DNA of 64,000 nucleotides from Calothrix parasitica NIES-267 (GCF_002368095.1 NZ_AP018227.1:1511999-1575998), one strand, 5' to 3'. Shown: positions 17,504 through 27,115, numbered from the stretch's first letter. Notes: a model not told the origin generated them from the sequence alone. Numbers and translations are program-made.

Positions 17504-17737
17504 TTAGGAATTTTTACTACTAATTCTTAATTCCTTTTTAGAGCGCTTCAAACATTTATAAGCAGCTTTAATTTGCTCATATGCTTGACAAGGAGATATT
17601 TTTCCCCCACTCTGCAAGTTAGCAATGTAACCTATGCTTTGAGAAAATTCCTGTAAATTAGCGTTAAATGCCAAATATTCTGGCTTAAACTCTCCGTGGT
17701 AGGTACTTCGAGGATATAAAAAATTATGTTTGTCCAT
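17504..17737 (-). CDS. Small conserved cyanobacterial protein (resembles DUF7219)
   Basis: This 77-residue protein starts MDKHNFLYPRSTYHGEF and contains FNANLQEFSQ and GGKISPCQAYEQIKAAYKCL. I recall this pattern from a family of about 75-85-residue proteins widespread in cyanobacteria and without known function. It has no signal peptide or membrane segment, and the C-terminal half is probably helical and basic. The start is the first ATG of the frame. It lies between the COG0523 GTPase and the ABC transporter genes, all on the minus strand, but long gaps suggest its own transcript. The family assignment is from memory and should be treated as tentative. Confidence 0.7.
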   Translation of the reverse strand: MDKHNFLYPRSTYHGEFKPEYLAFNANLQEFSQSIGYIANLQSGGKISPCQAYEQIKAAYKCLKRSKKELRISSKNS

Positions 17738-18152
17738 ATGAATGAAACCTCTTGCACTAACTTGATAATTCCCTTGGCTATTTCCTTGAGTTGTAGCGAA
17801 ATTAAGCTTTTTGGTAAATTTTGAGCTAACTAAACTAGTTGTACTTTTAGCCTAGAAAACCCTTACAACTTAAAATAACCTTCTACATTCCTTAATATAA
17901 ACATAACTATCAGTAAAAATCTGTACATCCTACACATTATTAATAATAATTTGCAATAAACTCTTATTTGTGTATTTACAATTACATTTATACAAATTTC
18001 CTGGAATTAGGATTTTTTGTCTTGGGAAGAATTAGTAGGTGGATAGCCCTCTTTTATCACTCCCGGAAAACTAAAGAGACGTAGCGATGCTACGTCTCAA
18101 TAAGTCGTGAGAATTAAGGCTGTTTAACCTCTACAGGGAGTATAATTTATAT
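17738..18152. other. Intergenic region, AT-rich, with one palindrome
   Basis: These 415 bp hold no convincing gene. The only structured element is GAGACGTAGC-GAT-GCTACGTCTC at 18076-18098, a perfect 10-bp stem of the same family as the coding copy at 13541-13563. The rest is AT-rich and probably contains the promoter of the small gene at 17504-17737. Confidence 0.7.
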
Positions 18153-19895
18153 TCATGCTGCAATTCGCCATTTACGCGATTGCTGTTGTACGCTCCATAA
18201 ATTTGCATAGCGTCCTTTATTGGTAATTAATTCCTCGTGATTTCCACTTTCTACTATTAACCCTTCCTCCAATACCAAAATATTATCTGCACCCGTGACA
18301 GTTGAAAGTCGATGGGCTATTATCACTACTGTTTTGTTTTCTACGAGCTTGTCAATTGCGGTCTGTACTGCTACCTCACTTTCGGTATCCAGTGCTGATG
18401 TCGGTTCGTCTAGCAATACGATGGGCGCATCTTTGAGAATAGCACGAGCAATGGAAATACGCTGACGCTCCCCTCCTGAAAGTGCCCCACCTATTTCCCC
18501 AACTTGAGTATCATAACCCTTGGGTAAGCGCAAGATAAATTCATAGCAATTCGCGGCCTTTGCTGCTGCTTCTACTTCTGCGTCGGTGGCCTTGGGTTTT
18601 GCGATACGAATATTGTTGCGGATGGTATCATCAAACAGATATACATCTTGGAAAACTACTGAAATATGGCGCATTAATTCCGTAGCATCTACATCCTTGA
18701 TATTTGTTCCACCGATACAAACGCTTCCTTGTTGAACATCAGCATATCTACTGATTAATCGTGTAATTGTTGTTTTACCGCTTCCGGAACTACCGACCAG
18801 TGCTGTTAAACTGCGTTCTGGTAAATGAAAGGAAATATTTCTCAATACAGGTTCATTTTGGTCTGCATAAGCGAAAGTCACATTTTCAAAGGAAATATCA
18901 AATTTTTTGATAGTTGCGGTCGGATTGGCTGTGGGTAAGGGTTGAATTGCCATTAATCCTTCAATTCTTTCTAGTGCGACTTCCATCAAATCAAATACAG
19001 CTGTGATACTACCAAAGATGGCGATGGGTTCGCTAAAACGAGTAGCAATGATGACTAATGCAAATACAGAGGCAAGGTCGATTGTACCTTGGAGTAAAAA
19101 TAGTACACCCAGAGCTAGGATAGTAATAATACCTACTTGAACTACTGTAGATAGAAGAATTGCTGGCATTGTCGCGAGACGATTCGCACGGGCTTGAGTT
19201 TGGCGTTGTTGTGAAATTGCTTGACGTAACCGTTGCGATTTTTCCCCGATTTGATTGGTAGCACGCAACACCGGTAAACCCTGTGCATATTCAATAATCC
19301 GGGATGCTGTGTCTGCATCTGAGACAGCAACTTGATGGAGTTCTTTGAGGCTGACAGTTCTTTGTTGACGGTAAAAGGGAATAGCTAGAGGGAATATAAC
19401 CAGCATAGCTACAGCAAGTCGCCAATCAATGAAGAAGGTAATAAAAACGATGACTGTAGGGACAACCATTGTTTGAATAACTATTTTGGAAATCTCCCCA
19501 ATAGACAGCATTGCATCAGAAACATTACCACTGAGAATGACATTTAAATCCCCATCACGACGATTATTGAGTTGTTCTAGAGGAATACGACGTAGTTGCT
19601 CACCCAAACGCGACCGCATTTCACTAGCTGCATCAATAGCAGTCACCCAACCATATTCAAGTTCTCTCCATCGGACGAGAAATTCGACTATAACCAGAAA
19701 AACCATTAAGACAATGAGCGTCCAAACCCGGTTAGTATCGATAGGGTTTTGAGTTAAAGCTTTGAGGAGAGGTACTAATAAAGCGAAAACAATTCCCTGA
19801 ATTACAGAAGCAAAAACTGAGAGAATTAGGGAAGATTTGTAATCTGGAGCATAGGAACCAGATGCTTGAATGGCACGTTGGAAACTTTTTATCAT
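18153..19895 (-). CDS. ABC transporter, fused permease-ATPase, YbtQ/IrtB type
   Basis: This 580-residue half transporter has about six membrane helices in the first 310 residues. The nucleotide-binding domain has Walker A GSSGSGKTT (about 367), signature LSGGERQR (about 472), Walker B IVLLDEPTS (about 493) and the AHR H-loop (about 528). The exporter-like fold combined with siderophore-gene neighbours is the pattern of YbtP/YbtQ and IrtA/IrtB, which import ferric siderophores across the inner membrane as a heterodimer. Its partner is probably the gene at 21090-22868, with a methyltransferase gene between them, all on the minus strand. Its 5' leader contains ATTTTAG heptamers. Export of the siderophore is the alternative role. 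Confidence 0.85.
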   Translation of the reverse strand: MIKSFQRAIQASGSYAPDYKSSLILSVFASVIQGIVFALLVPLLKALTQNPIDTNRVWTLIVLMVFLVIVEFLVRWRELEYGWVTAIDAASEMRSRLGEQLRRIPLEQLNNRRDGDLNVILSGNVSDAMLSIGEISKIVIQTMVVPTVIVFITFFIDWRLAVAMLVIFPLAIPFYRQQRTVSLKELHQVAVSDADTASRIIEYAQGLPVLRATNQIGEKSQRLRQAISQQRQTQARANRLATMPAILLSTVVQVGIITILALGVLFLLQGTIDLASVFALVIIATRFSEPIAIFGSITAVFDLMEVALERIEGLMAIQPLPTANPTATIKKFDISFENVTFAYADQNEPVLRNISFHLPERSLTALVGSSGSGKTTITRLISRYADVQQGSVCIGGTNIKDVDATELMRHISVVFQDVYLFDDTIRNNIRIAKPKATDAEVEAAAKAANCYEFILRLPKGYDTQVGEIGGALSGGERQRISIARAILKDAPIVLLDEPTSALDTESEVAVQTAIDKLVENKTVVIIAHRLSTVTGADNILVLEEGLIVESGNHEELITNKGRYANLWSVQQQSRKWRIAA

Positions 19896-19898
19896 CGA

Positions 19899-19937
19899 AT
19901 TTTAGATTTTAGATTTTAGATTTTGGATTTTAGATTT
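19899..19937. repeat. ATTTTAG heptamer repeats
   Basis: Successive ATTTTAG/ATTTTGG units lie directly upstream of the transporter start on the minus strand. A near-identical array lies upstream of the methyltransferase gene at 20891-20931. They occupy the position of the leader and ribosome binding site. Confidence 0.85.
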
Positions 19938-19984
19938 TTACTTAAAATTAAAATTAGGAATAGTCGCAAGCTATATATTTTCTT

Positions 19985-20043
19985 CGCTACTTCCTACTCA
20001 CTACTTCCTACTTCCTACTCACTACTTCCTACTTCCTACTTCC
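19985..20043. repeat. CTACTTC heptamer array overlapping the methyltransferase 3' end
   Basis: Repeated CTACTTC and CTACTCA units run through the stop codon of the methyltransferase gene. The last residues of that protein, GSRK-stop, are encoded by the repeat on the minus strand (GGAAGTAGGAAGTAG). Confidence 0.85.
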
Positions 20044-20889
20044 TAAATTAATTTCTACTTGAAGAATGTGAGCATTCTTTCTAAAAATTGGCATTAAAAT
20101 AAACGAAATATACTTCAACCAAAAAGGTTTCATCCGTTGAGGATAGTTAGCAAATTCGGGAAGATAATAAATTTCATCTTTGAGAGTAATTCCCAAATCC
20201 CATGTTTCTAACTCTTGAGAATTATCAATTCCCCATTTAAATTTAGCACTGGTTTTAGATACAGTATCGTGACGTTTTGTTTTTGCTGCTGCTTGTTTAC
20301 TTAATACATCAAATACCATTGTTATAGGAGCAAATTTTGGAGCTAGCATCGTTTGTATCTGAGTAAATAAAGCTTTATTTTCTTCTTCGCTTAGATACAT
20401 TGATACTCCTTCCATGATGAGAAACAAAGGTTGATTTACATCTGGATTTATTTGTTCTATCCAAGTAGTTTCGAGAATCGAACTCGCAATTAAATGATAG
20501 CGATTGCTCTGTTTTAGCAGTTTCTCTTTAAGTTCAATCACTTCTGGAAAATCAACTTCATACCAATTAATTTCACCATTATCAATTCTGAAAAAGCGCG
20601 TACAAAGTCCTCCTCCTAAATTTATAACAGTTGCTTGAGAATTAGTAGCAAGAAATTTTATTAATAAATCATCAATAGTTTTTGCTCGAATGACAGTAGC
20701 AAGTTGTGAAGACCATCCTAGAGCATATTTAGAAAAGTTATAATCAATCTTTTTGGTAATTTCGACTGCTTTTTCATCTTTGAGAATACAGTCAGGATAT
20801 GATTGCTCGGTGTAGCGTCCGTAAAGAGTAATCATTAAAGTTTCGGGTACGCCTTGTAACTTTTCTGTTGATTCTTTTTGAATAGCCAT
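20029..20889 (-). CDS. SAM-dependent methyltransferase, leucine carboxyl methyltransferase (LCMT/TcmP-like) family
   Basis: The 286-residue protein shows the class I SAM-binding fold of the LCMT family: VINLGGGLCTRFFR (about residue 87-100), WYEVDFPEVI (about 109-118) and LFLIMEGVSMYLS (about 154-166). Members methylate carboxylates or hydroxyls of proteins and secondary metabolites. It lies between two YbtP/YbtQ-like transporter genes on the same strand, a setting that suggests modification of the transported siderophore or of a related metabolite. Its final four codons and stop come from an intergenic heptamer repeat, so the original C-terminus has been overwritten. The substrate cannot be deduced. 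Confidence 0.85.
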   Translation of the reverse strand: MAIQKESTEKLQGVPETLMITLYGRYTEQSYPDCILKDEKAVEITKKIDYNFSKYALGWSSQLATVIRAKTIDDLLIKFLATNSQATVINLGGGLCTRFFRIDNGEINWYEVDFPEVIELKEKLLKQSNRYHLIASSILETTWIEQINPDVNQPLFLIMEGVSMYLSEEENKALFTQIQTMLAPKFAPITMVFDVLSKQAAAKTKRHDTVSKTSAKFKWGIDNSQELETWDLGITLKDEIYYLPEFANYPQRMKPFWLKYISFILMPIFRKNAHILQVEINLGSRK

Positions 20890-20890
20890 A

Positions 20891-20931
20891 GGATTTTAGA
20901 TTTTGGATTTTAGATTTTAGATTTTGGATTT
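20891..20931. repeat. ATTTTAG/ATTTTGG heptamer repeats
   Basis: About five units of the heptamer precede the methyltransferase ATG on the minus strand, matching the array at 19899-19937. The remainder of the 200-bp gap to 21089 shows no clear hairpin. Confidence 0.85.
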
Positions 20932-21089
20932 TTATTTACTATGAATACATATGATTTGATGCATTACTAACTTCGTTCTAACACATCCTACAATACTCAA
21001 AATATAAGTAAAAAACTCTACTTTCCTTTGCGTTAAAATATATTTTTACCTATTGCCTATTACCTTGCCCCCACAGATATGATAAGTGT

Positions 21090-22868
21090 TTAACCAGACA
21101 CAGTATGATTTCTAATTCCCCAATTTTGAGCAAGCTGATAATTATTCCACAAAGATGCATAAATTCCATTAGCTGTTGCTAATTGTTCGTGCTTACCACG
21201 TTCAACAATTTTTCCTTTATCCAAAACTACTATCTGGTCAGCATCGACAATGGTAGAAAGACGATGAGCGATGACAATCAAGGTTTTACCTGCTGTGAGT
21301 TTAGCTATGGCTTCTTGAATCAAAGCTTCATTTTCTGGGTCGGTGAAAGCGGTGGCTTCATCTAAAATAACAATGGGATTGTCTTGTAAAATCGCTCTGG
21401 CAATCGTAATCCTTTGTCTTTGTCCACCAGAAAGCCGAGTACCGCGATCGCCAGCAATTGTATCGTATCCTTGAGGTAATTCTAGGATAAAATCATGCGC
21501 TCGTGCGGCTTTGGCTGCTGCTTCAACTTCTGCATCGGTAGCGTTGGGACGACCTAAACGAATATTTTCTTTTATGGTGTCATATAGCAAAAATGTATCT
21601 TGAAAGACAAATGATACATAGTTCATTAGAGTGTCTGATGTCATTTTGCGAACATCAACACCACCGATTTTTATTACTCCACTATCAACATCCCAAAATC
21701 TGGGAATTAACTTAGCAACCGTACTTTTACCAGCACCGGAAGTTCCGATTAAGGCTGTAACTGAGCCTGGAAGCATATCACAATTGATTTCAGATAAAGC
21801 TGGATTTCCTCCATCGTTATAGGAAAATGTCACATCTTGAAAACTAATTGAAGTATCGGTAGGTTGTTGGGGATTTTCTGTTTGAGGTAAAACTGGTTCG
21901 CGAAGAATATTGTATATACGTTGAGCAGCCGCATTTGCTTTATTAATGAAGGATGATAGCCACATAATCGGCATAATTGCTTCTGCTACTCCACTTGAGA
22001 GCAATAGAAACAGTATTAAAGTTGTAAAATCTAGCTTTCCCTGTACCATTAACCAAGCACCAACCGACACCACAATGACTAAAGTTGGTAATGTAGCTGT
22101 CACCAAAAAACCAATTCGACCAGCTGTATTCGTTGCTTGTACCCATTCTTTCAAGTAACGTGTAAATTCATCCAATATATTACGAAAGCGAATATAGGAA
22201 GTTGTACCATCATCAAAGGTTCGTACTACCTGCATTCCCTGGACAAATTCAACGATTGTGCTATTGATTTTTTCGTTGGCTAAATCATAAGCTTCGCGCT
22301 TTTGGGAATAGTCCCGCATTGCTAATTGAATTGCAACAATAGTGATAGGAACTAATACAATTGTTGCCAATGCCATTCGCCAATCGACAATAAATAAGAT
22401 AATAAGTGTTAATAACGGTGCAGTGTAAGCACGAGCATAAAGCGGTGTGCTATCAGCAACAAAACTGTGTAATTCCTTAACATCATCTTGGACAATTTTC
22501 TTAATCGCACCCGAACCCAAGGTAATAACATAACCGAGAGAAAGACCAGCTAGATGTTCCGAAATTTGCATTCGGAGTATTTCTTCTAACTCAAATGCAG
22601 CCATGTGGGAGATACGGAAAGCCCATACACGGGAAATAAAAGCTATGATTACAGCAATTCCTGATATACCAACTAATTGCCAAATATATTGAGAATTAAT
22701 CACATCAGCAAATAATTCACGAGCAATAAAAGGTATAACCATTAGCGAAGCAATAGACGCAATTACATTTAAAACAGAAAGGAACATTGCTGTATAAATT
22801 TGACCTTTCACGGGTTTAATTATGTCCCAAATTCCATTTTCTTTTGTTTTGTTTGTTGAGTTATTCAT
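21090..22868 (-). CDS. ABC transporter, fused permease-ATPase, YbtP/IrtA type
   Basis: The 592-residue protein has an exporter-type membrane domain (about residues 20-315). Its ATPase has Walker A GTSGAGKST (about 374), signature LSGGQRQR (about 478), Walker B IVILDEATA (about 501) and the AHR H-loop. It is the likely heterodimer partner of the transporter at 18153-19895. The two differ enough in sequence to be non-identical subunits, as in YbtP/YbtQ. The gene follows the TonB receptor gene on the same strand after a 255-bp gap that holds a hairpin. Import of a ferric siderophore is the favoured role from context; export is the alternative. Confidence 0.85.
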   Translation of the reverse strand: MNNSTNKTKENGIWDIIKPVKGQIYTAMFLSVLNVIASIASLMVIPFIARELFADVINSQYIWQLVGISGIAVIIAFISRVWAFRISHMAAFELEEILRMQISEHLAGLSLGYVITLGSGAIKKIVQDDVKELHSFVADSTPLYARAYTAPLLTLIILFIVDWRMALATIVLVPITIVAIQLAMRDYSQKREAYDLANEKINSTIVEFVQGMQVVRTFDDGTTSYIRFRNILDEFTRYLKEWVQATNTAGRIGFLVTATLPTLVIVVSVGAWLMVQGKLDFTTLILFLLLSSGVAEAIMPIMWLSSFINKANAAAQRIYNILREPVLPQTENPQQPTDTSISFQDVTFSYNDGGNPALSEINCDMLPGSVTALIGTSGAGKSTVAKLIPRFWDVDSGVIKIGGVDVRKMTSDTLMNYVSFVFQDTFLLYDTIKENIRLGRPNATDAEVEAAAKAARAHDFILELPQGYDTIAGDRGTRLSGGQRQRITIARAILQDNPIVILDEATAFTDPENEALIQEAIAKLTAGKTLIVIAHRLSTIVDADQIVVLDKGKIVERGKHEQLATANGIYASLWNNYQLAQNWGIRNHTVSG

Positions 22869-22963
22869 ACTGTTAATAAGATTTTTATTTTTGACAATAG
22901 ATTTTAGATTATTCTGATTTTTGATTAGAAAACAGGTAATGGGAAATAGTTAAGAGAAAAGAT

Positions 22964-23040
22964 TATACTTAGATACTTGATAGCAAAAAAAACCTCATGT
23001 AAACTAATTTTTGACCCACTATTGCAGTGGGTTTTATTTT
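22964..23040 (+). ncRNA. Weak candidate: TATACT box followed by hairpin with T-rich tail
   Basis: On the plus strand ACCCACT (23014-23020) and AGTGGGT (23026-23032) form a 7-bp stem followed by TTTATTTTT, which looks like an intrinsic terminator. No plus-strand gene lies upstream. A TATACT box at 22964-22969 could start a transcript of about 60 nt, but its -35 region is poor. It may instead only attenuate read-through between minus-strand genes. Confidence 0.25.
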
Positions 23041-23123
23041 TGTTTAAGTGCTTGAAAGTGCAAGACAAAATATTAAGCTAGACCTTTATTACGTCCTCTA
23101 ATAGTGAAGAAAGCTTGTTAAAT

Positions 23124-25655
23124 TTAAAACTTAGCTTTGAGTTGAACCCCGTAAACCACAGGAGTACCATAAGAAACCAATGGTTGTCCTATAAACAAAT
23201 AGCCATTGGTTGTGTACTCAGTGTTAAAAAGATTATTTGCAAATAAATAAACCCCATATTTTTGAGCTTCATAACCTATACGAGCATTCACAATAGCATA
23301 GGGGTCTTGCTTAACTGCATTGTCATCAGCAAAATATGTTTTTCCTATTCCCTGAAGTTCAACTCGTCCAAATAAACCTGTCGGATTTCGATATTGCAAA
23401 GCTAAATTATAGGTAAAACTAGGGGAAAAAGGTAAATTATTACCGTTAAAGCTTTGAGCCGTAAAGGGATTAGTATAATCCGTAAATTTGGCATCAACTA
23501 AACCCAATCCAGCAATGATATCGAACCCATCTACTGGAGTTCCTTTTACTTCTAATTCCAAACCCTTAATATTAGCTTGAGCATTAGCGATTTCCCGAGG
23601 TATGCCTATTTCATCTAATAAAGATACCTGGTAATTATCAACATTAGTATTAAATAAAGCTAAATTTGCAGTTAACCTGTTATCCAGCCAAGAAGTTTTC
23701 AATCCAACTTCGTAATTCCATGATGTTTCGGTAGCGTATCTGAGAGTTTCATCATTTGCAGCACGGTAATTCACCCCTGAAGGTTTATATCCTTTAGCAA
23801 CACTACCGTATAACATTACATTAGGACTAAAACGATATTGCATAGCTAAACTAGGCAGTAATTCCTGATTCTTCTGCTCTACCTCAATGGTTGAGAGAAT
23901 TGGGAAAGAAGCAGAACCATCACTGAGAAAATAATCTCGGCTACGGTTTTCTAATTTGCTGTTGACGGACTCATAACGCAAACCTGTAGTTAGAGAAAGT
24001 GCTTCACTTAGTTGATAACTTGCTTGACCGAAAACAGCATAAGTTGTTTGTTCTGTATCTGCATTTGTTCTGTCTCTCCCAGGGGGAGAACCGAATAACG
24101 GAGAACCATCAACACCAACGATAAAACCTTCACCATTAGCATTAAAATCTCTAGATTCAAAATAACTACCAATTAACCACTGAAATTTATTGTCATTTTG
24201 AGAAGACTGAAGACGGAGTTCTTGGCTAAACAATGTGGAGTCGAATGCTGATACAGCAATAGCTATATCATTAGCGGTTGCATCTACATCGTACTTTGTT
24301 TCTTGGTTAGAAAAACGTCTAGCTGTTATTGAAGTGACACGAACGTTTGGGTTATCATAAGTGACCTTCAGAGATTGAGTATTAGAATTGAGTCGATTGA
24401 AACCATCATAATCTTGCTCTGTTTGATAAATATTTGACTCGCTCCGTAACAATGTTACTGGTGGACCATCGTCATAATCATTAAAAGAACTGTTAAAAGA
24501 AATTTCCCAATCCTCAGAAGGATTCCAAAACAATTGAGCGCTACCCGAACCTCCTGATTGTCTACCAAAGTCTTTGTTCAACAAGGTATTTTCGATATAA
24601 CCATCACGTGATGAATAACCTCCCGACAGACGGAAAAACAGTTTATCTTCAACAAGAGGACCGCTAACACTAGCTTGGGTATTAAAACTATCATAACTAC
24701 CATAGCTAGCACTACCTCTATATTCAAAAGAGTTACTGGGTTTTCTAGTGATAATATTAACAACTCCAGCTTGTGAATTCCGACCATAAAGAGTGCTTTG
24801 AGGACCTTTTAAGACTTCAATCCGTTCTAAATCAATTAGGTCAATATTTATAAAACTTCCGTAATCATAAGGTATGTCATCAACATAAAACCCTACAGCA
24901 TCTCTAGATAAAAAGTTAAAATTGCTCAATCCTCGAATACTGTAGTTAGTGAAGTAGCGACTATCTCCTCCAAGTGAATTGATAGAAAAATTTGGAGTAT
25001 TTGCAGCAATATTACCAATTGAATTAGTATTAGCATCTTCAAGTTCGTCTTCTCTCAAAGTTGTAATGCTAATAGGAACTTCTTGAACATTTTGCTCTCG
25101 CTTTTGTGCAGTCACAATAAGTTCAATTACATCATTCTCTGACTCAGATGGTTGTTTTGGTTGCTGCTGAGCAGAGGATGTAACTGGTGTAACGCTAAAA
25201 ATCAAACCTTCTTTAGGACTATCAAACAACTCAACTTTTGGTAAACCCACCTCAGCAGTTACCATTACTCGAATATTGCGAGTATCGAGATTGCTTACAT
25301 TAACAGAACTAATTCCAGCTACGGGTTTATCTTGAGTAAATGTATCCCCTTGCTGTAAACGTAACTGAGAATTAGGAATATCGGCGATAAAACTGTTACT
25401 ATCCTTTTTTGGGATAACTTGTAACTTTTCTCCTTGTTTTGTCTGTAAAATAATCTCCAATCCCTTATCCGTGGGATTCACCTGTACCCCTGTTATTTCA
25501 ATTACATCATTTTCAACAACTTGGGAAAAAAATTCACCGTCATGATTCTCAGACTTGACTGCAACTCTCGCATAACCAGGAACTGCGATCGCAATAAAAA
25601 AAGCGGACAGACAAACCAGACGTAACTGAAATTGCAAGCTTACGGCTTTCGTCAT
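23124..25655 (-). CDS. TonB-dependent siderophore receptor with N-terminal AMIN domain (FyuA-like)
   Basis: I chose the ATG at 25655; an upstream TTG at 25685 would add ten residues but would precede the signal peptide awkwardly. The chosen start gives a signal peptide ending near AVPGYA. An AMIN-type beta domain follows (about residues 45-165), common in cyanobacterial receptors. A TonB box and plug come next (IELIVTAQKREQNVQEVP, SIRGLSNF, ERIEVLKGPQSTLYGRNS), then a barrel of about 580 residues ending in a terminal aromatic (LKAKF). The EQNVQEVPISI plug text and the YbtP/YbtQ-like and AraC neighbours resemble the yersiniabactin receptor FyuA locus. It should import a ferric siderophore across the outer membrane using TonB energy. 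The ligand is not known. Confidence 0.9.
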   Translation of the reverse strand: MTKAVSLQFQLRLVCLSAFFIAIAVPGYARVAVKSENHDGEFFSQVVENDVIEITGVQVNPTDKGLEIILQTKQGEKLQVIPKKDSNSFIADIPNSQLRLQQGDTFTQDKPVAGISSVNVSNLDTRNIRVMVTAEVGLPKVELFDSPKEGLIFSVTPVTSSAQQQPKQPSESENDVIELIVTAQKREQNVQEVPISITTLREDELEDANTNSIGNIAANTPNFSINSLGGDSRYFTNYSIRGLSNFNFLSRDAVGFYVDDIPYDYGSFINIDLIDLERIEVLKGPQSTLYGRNSQAGVVNIITRKPSNSFEYRGSASYGSYDSFNTQASVSGPLVEDKLFFRLSGGYSSRDGYIENTLLNKDFGRQSGGSGSAQLFWNPSEDWEISFNSSFNDYDDGPPVTLLRSESNIYQTEQDYDGFNRLNSNTQSLKVTYDNPNVRVTSITARRFSNQETKYDVDATANDIAIAVSAFDSTLFSQELRLQSSQNDNKFQWLIGSYFESRDFNANGEGFIVGVDGSPLFGSPPGRDRTNADTEQTTYAVFGQASYQLSEALSLTTGLRYESVNSKLENRSRDYFLSDGSASFPILSTIEVEQKNQELLPSLAMQYRFSPNVMLYGSVAKGYKPSGVNYRAANDETLRYATETSWNYEVGLKTSWLDNRLTANLALFNTNVDNYQVSLLDEIGIPREIANAQANIKGLELEVKGTPVDGFDIIAGLGLVDAKFTDYTNPFTAQSFNGNNLPFSPSFTYNLALQYRNPTGLFGRVELQGIGKTYFADDNAVKQDPYAIVNARIGYEAQKYGVYLFANNLFNTEYTTNGYLFIGQPLVSYGTPVVYGVQLKAKF

Positions 25656-25706
25656 ATTATTTCTACTTAGTAGCAATATTTTCAAAAATTTTTACAAGCA
25701 AACTTT

Positions 25707-25738
25707 CAAACTTACTAGTAATAAGTTTGATTATTATC
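25707..25738 (-). promoter_or_regulatory. Inverted repeat and Fur-box-like text upstream of the siderophore receptor
   Basis: CAAACTTA (25707-25714) and TAAGTTTG (25722-25729) form a perfect 8-bp inverted repeat about 50 bp upstream of the receptor ATG. It is joined to GATTATTATC (25729-25738), which on the minus strand reads GATAATAATC and resembles half of a Fur box. It may bind the AraC-type regulator encoded next door, Fur, or both. The flanking DNA is very AT-rich, so chance resemblance is possible. Confidence 0.35.
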
Positions 25739-25908
25739 TTAGAGAAAAAACACCAACAATGATAGTTTCTCACCTATATTTTTAGATTCCCTATTCTAAA
25801 CGGATCTTTTTCTATTCCATCGGGAAACACTTTATATATGTATAGATTTTTATCAGACTAAATTCGAGTTTGTGATATAAATAAGATTTTTATTAACGCT
25901 AATTGAAA

Positions 25909-26913
25909 TTAAGTTGAAGCTCTATAAACACTGGGAGAAACACCAAATTTTTTCCGAAAAGCAGAACTAAAGGAAGTTACGCTTGCATAACCAATACAAC
26001 GAGCAACTTGATTTATATTCAACTTCTTAGTTTTTAATAATTTTTTGGCTTCTTCCATTCTGTAGTCATGCAAACAACCAAAAACTGTATTACCAAAACA
26101 ATAACGAAATCCAACTTTAAGTTTATAATCATTTAATCCAACTAATTTAGCTAAATTAATTAGTGAAGGGGGATTTTGAAAATTTTTAAATAATATTTCC
26201 TTTGCATAATAAATTCGATTAATATCATCAGACTTAAGATTAATAATTTGCTGAGAATCATTTGGTAAATCTAATAACTTTTCTGTGTAATAAGCGAGAA
26301 TTTCTATTCCTTTAGCTTCTAAGTAAAGCTTTTCAGTTAAACCTTGATAAGGACAATTTATAATTTGTTGTGCTGCAATTTTCATCGCAGATGTCATTTT
26401 AAAGTGTTGAACATAAAAACAACTATTTTTACCATTGATAATTTGCTGGAGTTGATTAGGAATATGGGTTATCTGACTATCAATAAAACTATCAAACATC
26501 CTAGGTTCCATTATCAAACTAACAACAGTAACCTGTTGTCCCACCTGGTATTCCATAGTTCCTTTATGTTTCAGAGCAAAACCTAAATTACCTTGTCCCG
26601 AAGCTAAATTATATTCTTCCTCAGTCCCATAAACTTTACCTTGAGTACTCCCATTCAGACAGAAACTAATTCCAAAAGCTATATTCAATTCATTATATTC
26701 AGCTTCCAAAATAAAATTATCTTGAAATTTTAAATCCTGTACTATCAACTCCAATCCTGGACGTAATTGAAATTTTCGCATCCAACCATTACAAATTAAT
26801 GAAGGGAATTTGATAGCTTGCTCGTGCTCATGTGTAATAATCGCAGAATCTGTCTGTTGACTGACTTCTGCAAATAGCTCGTTTAAATCTGAAATAGAAA
26901 AACTGACTTTCAT
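25909..26913 (-). CDS. AraC-family regulator, PchR/YbtA-like
   Basis: This 334-residue protein has a ligand-sensing N-terminal part of about 230 residues. It ends in an AraC double helix-turn-helix (about 245-332), where LAKLVGLNDYKLKVGFRYCF and INQVARCIGYASVTSFSSAF are the two helical units and FGVSPSVYR closes the domain. The layout and the NYKLKxGF-type text are typical of PchR, which activates siderophore-receptor genes when ferric siderophore is present. It is followed on the same strand by the TonB receptor gene, so it likely controls the receptor and transporters downstream. An inverted repeat between the two genes is a candidate site. The gene starts at the only good ATG. Confidence 0.88.
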   Translation of the reverse strand: MKVSFSISDLNELFAEVSQQTDSAIITHEHEQAIKFPSLICNGWMRKFQLRPGLELIVQDLKFQDNFILEAEYNELNIAFGISFCLNGSTQGKVYGTEEEYNLASGQGNLGFALKHKGTMEYQVGQQVTVVSLIMEPRMFDSFIDSQITHIPNQLQQIINGKNSCFYVQHFKMTSAMKIAAQQIINCPYQGLTEKLYLEAKGIEILAYYTEKLLDLPNDSQQIINLKSDDINRIYYAKEILFKNFQNPPSLINLAKLVGLNDYKLKVGFRYCFGNTVFGCLHDYRMEEAKKLLKTKKLNINQVARCIGYASVTSFSSAFRKKFGVSPSVYRAST

Positions 26914-27115
26914 ATTTTACGAAATACCCTTTCAATATTAGGGAAGCTATGGTGACTAACTATATATACTCATTATTGCAAATAATTTTTATTAATTCCC
27001 AACTGTAATAATTTTATTTGTTTTGAAAGTAGCAGGTTCTAGATAAATTACGTTTATTTATTGACCAATATCGATATTAATCAGTTAAACATATGCAAAA
27101 TATATAAATTCTATA

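Noticed and set aside
18153-22868. ABC pair as a lipid A or multidrug exporter
   Set aside because: Possible by fold, but the adjacent TonB receptor, PchR-type regulator and methyltransferase fit siderophore transport better; kept as an alternative only.
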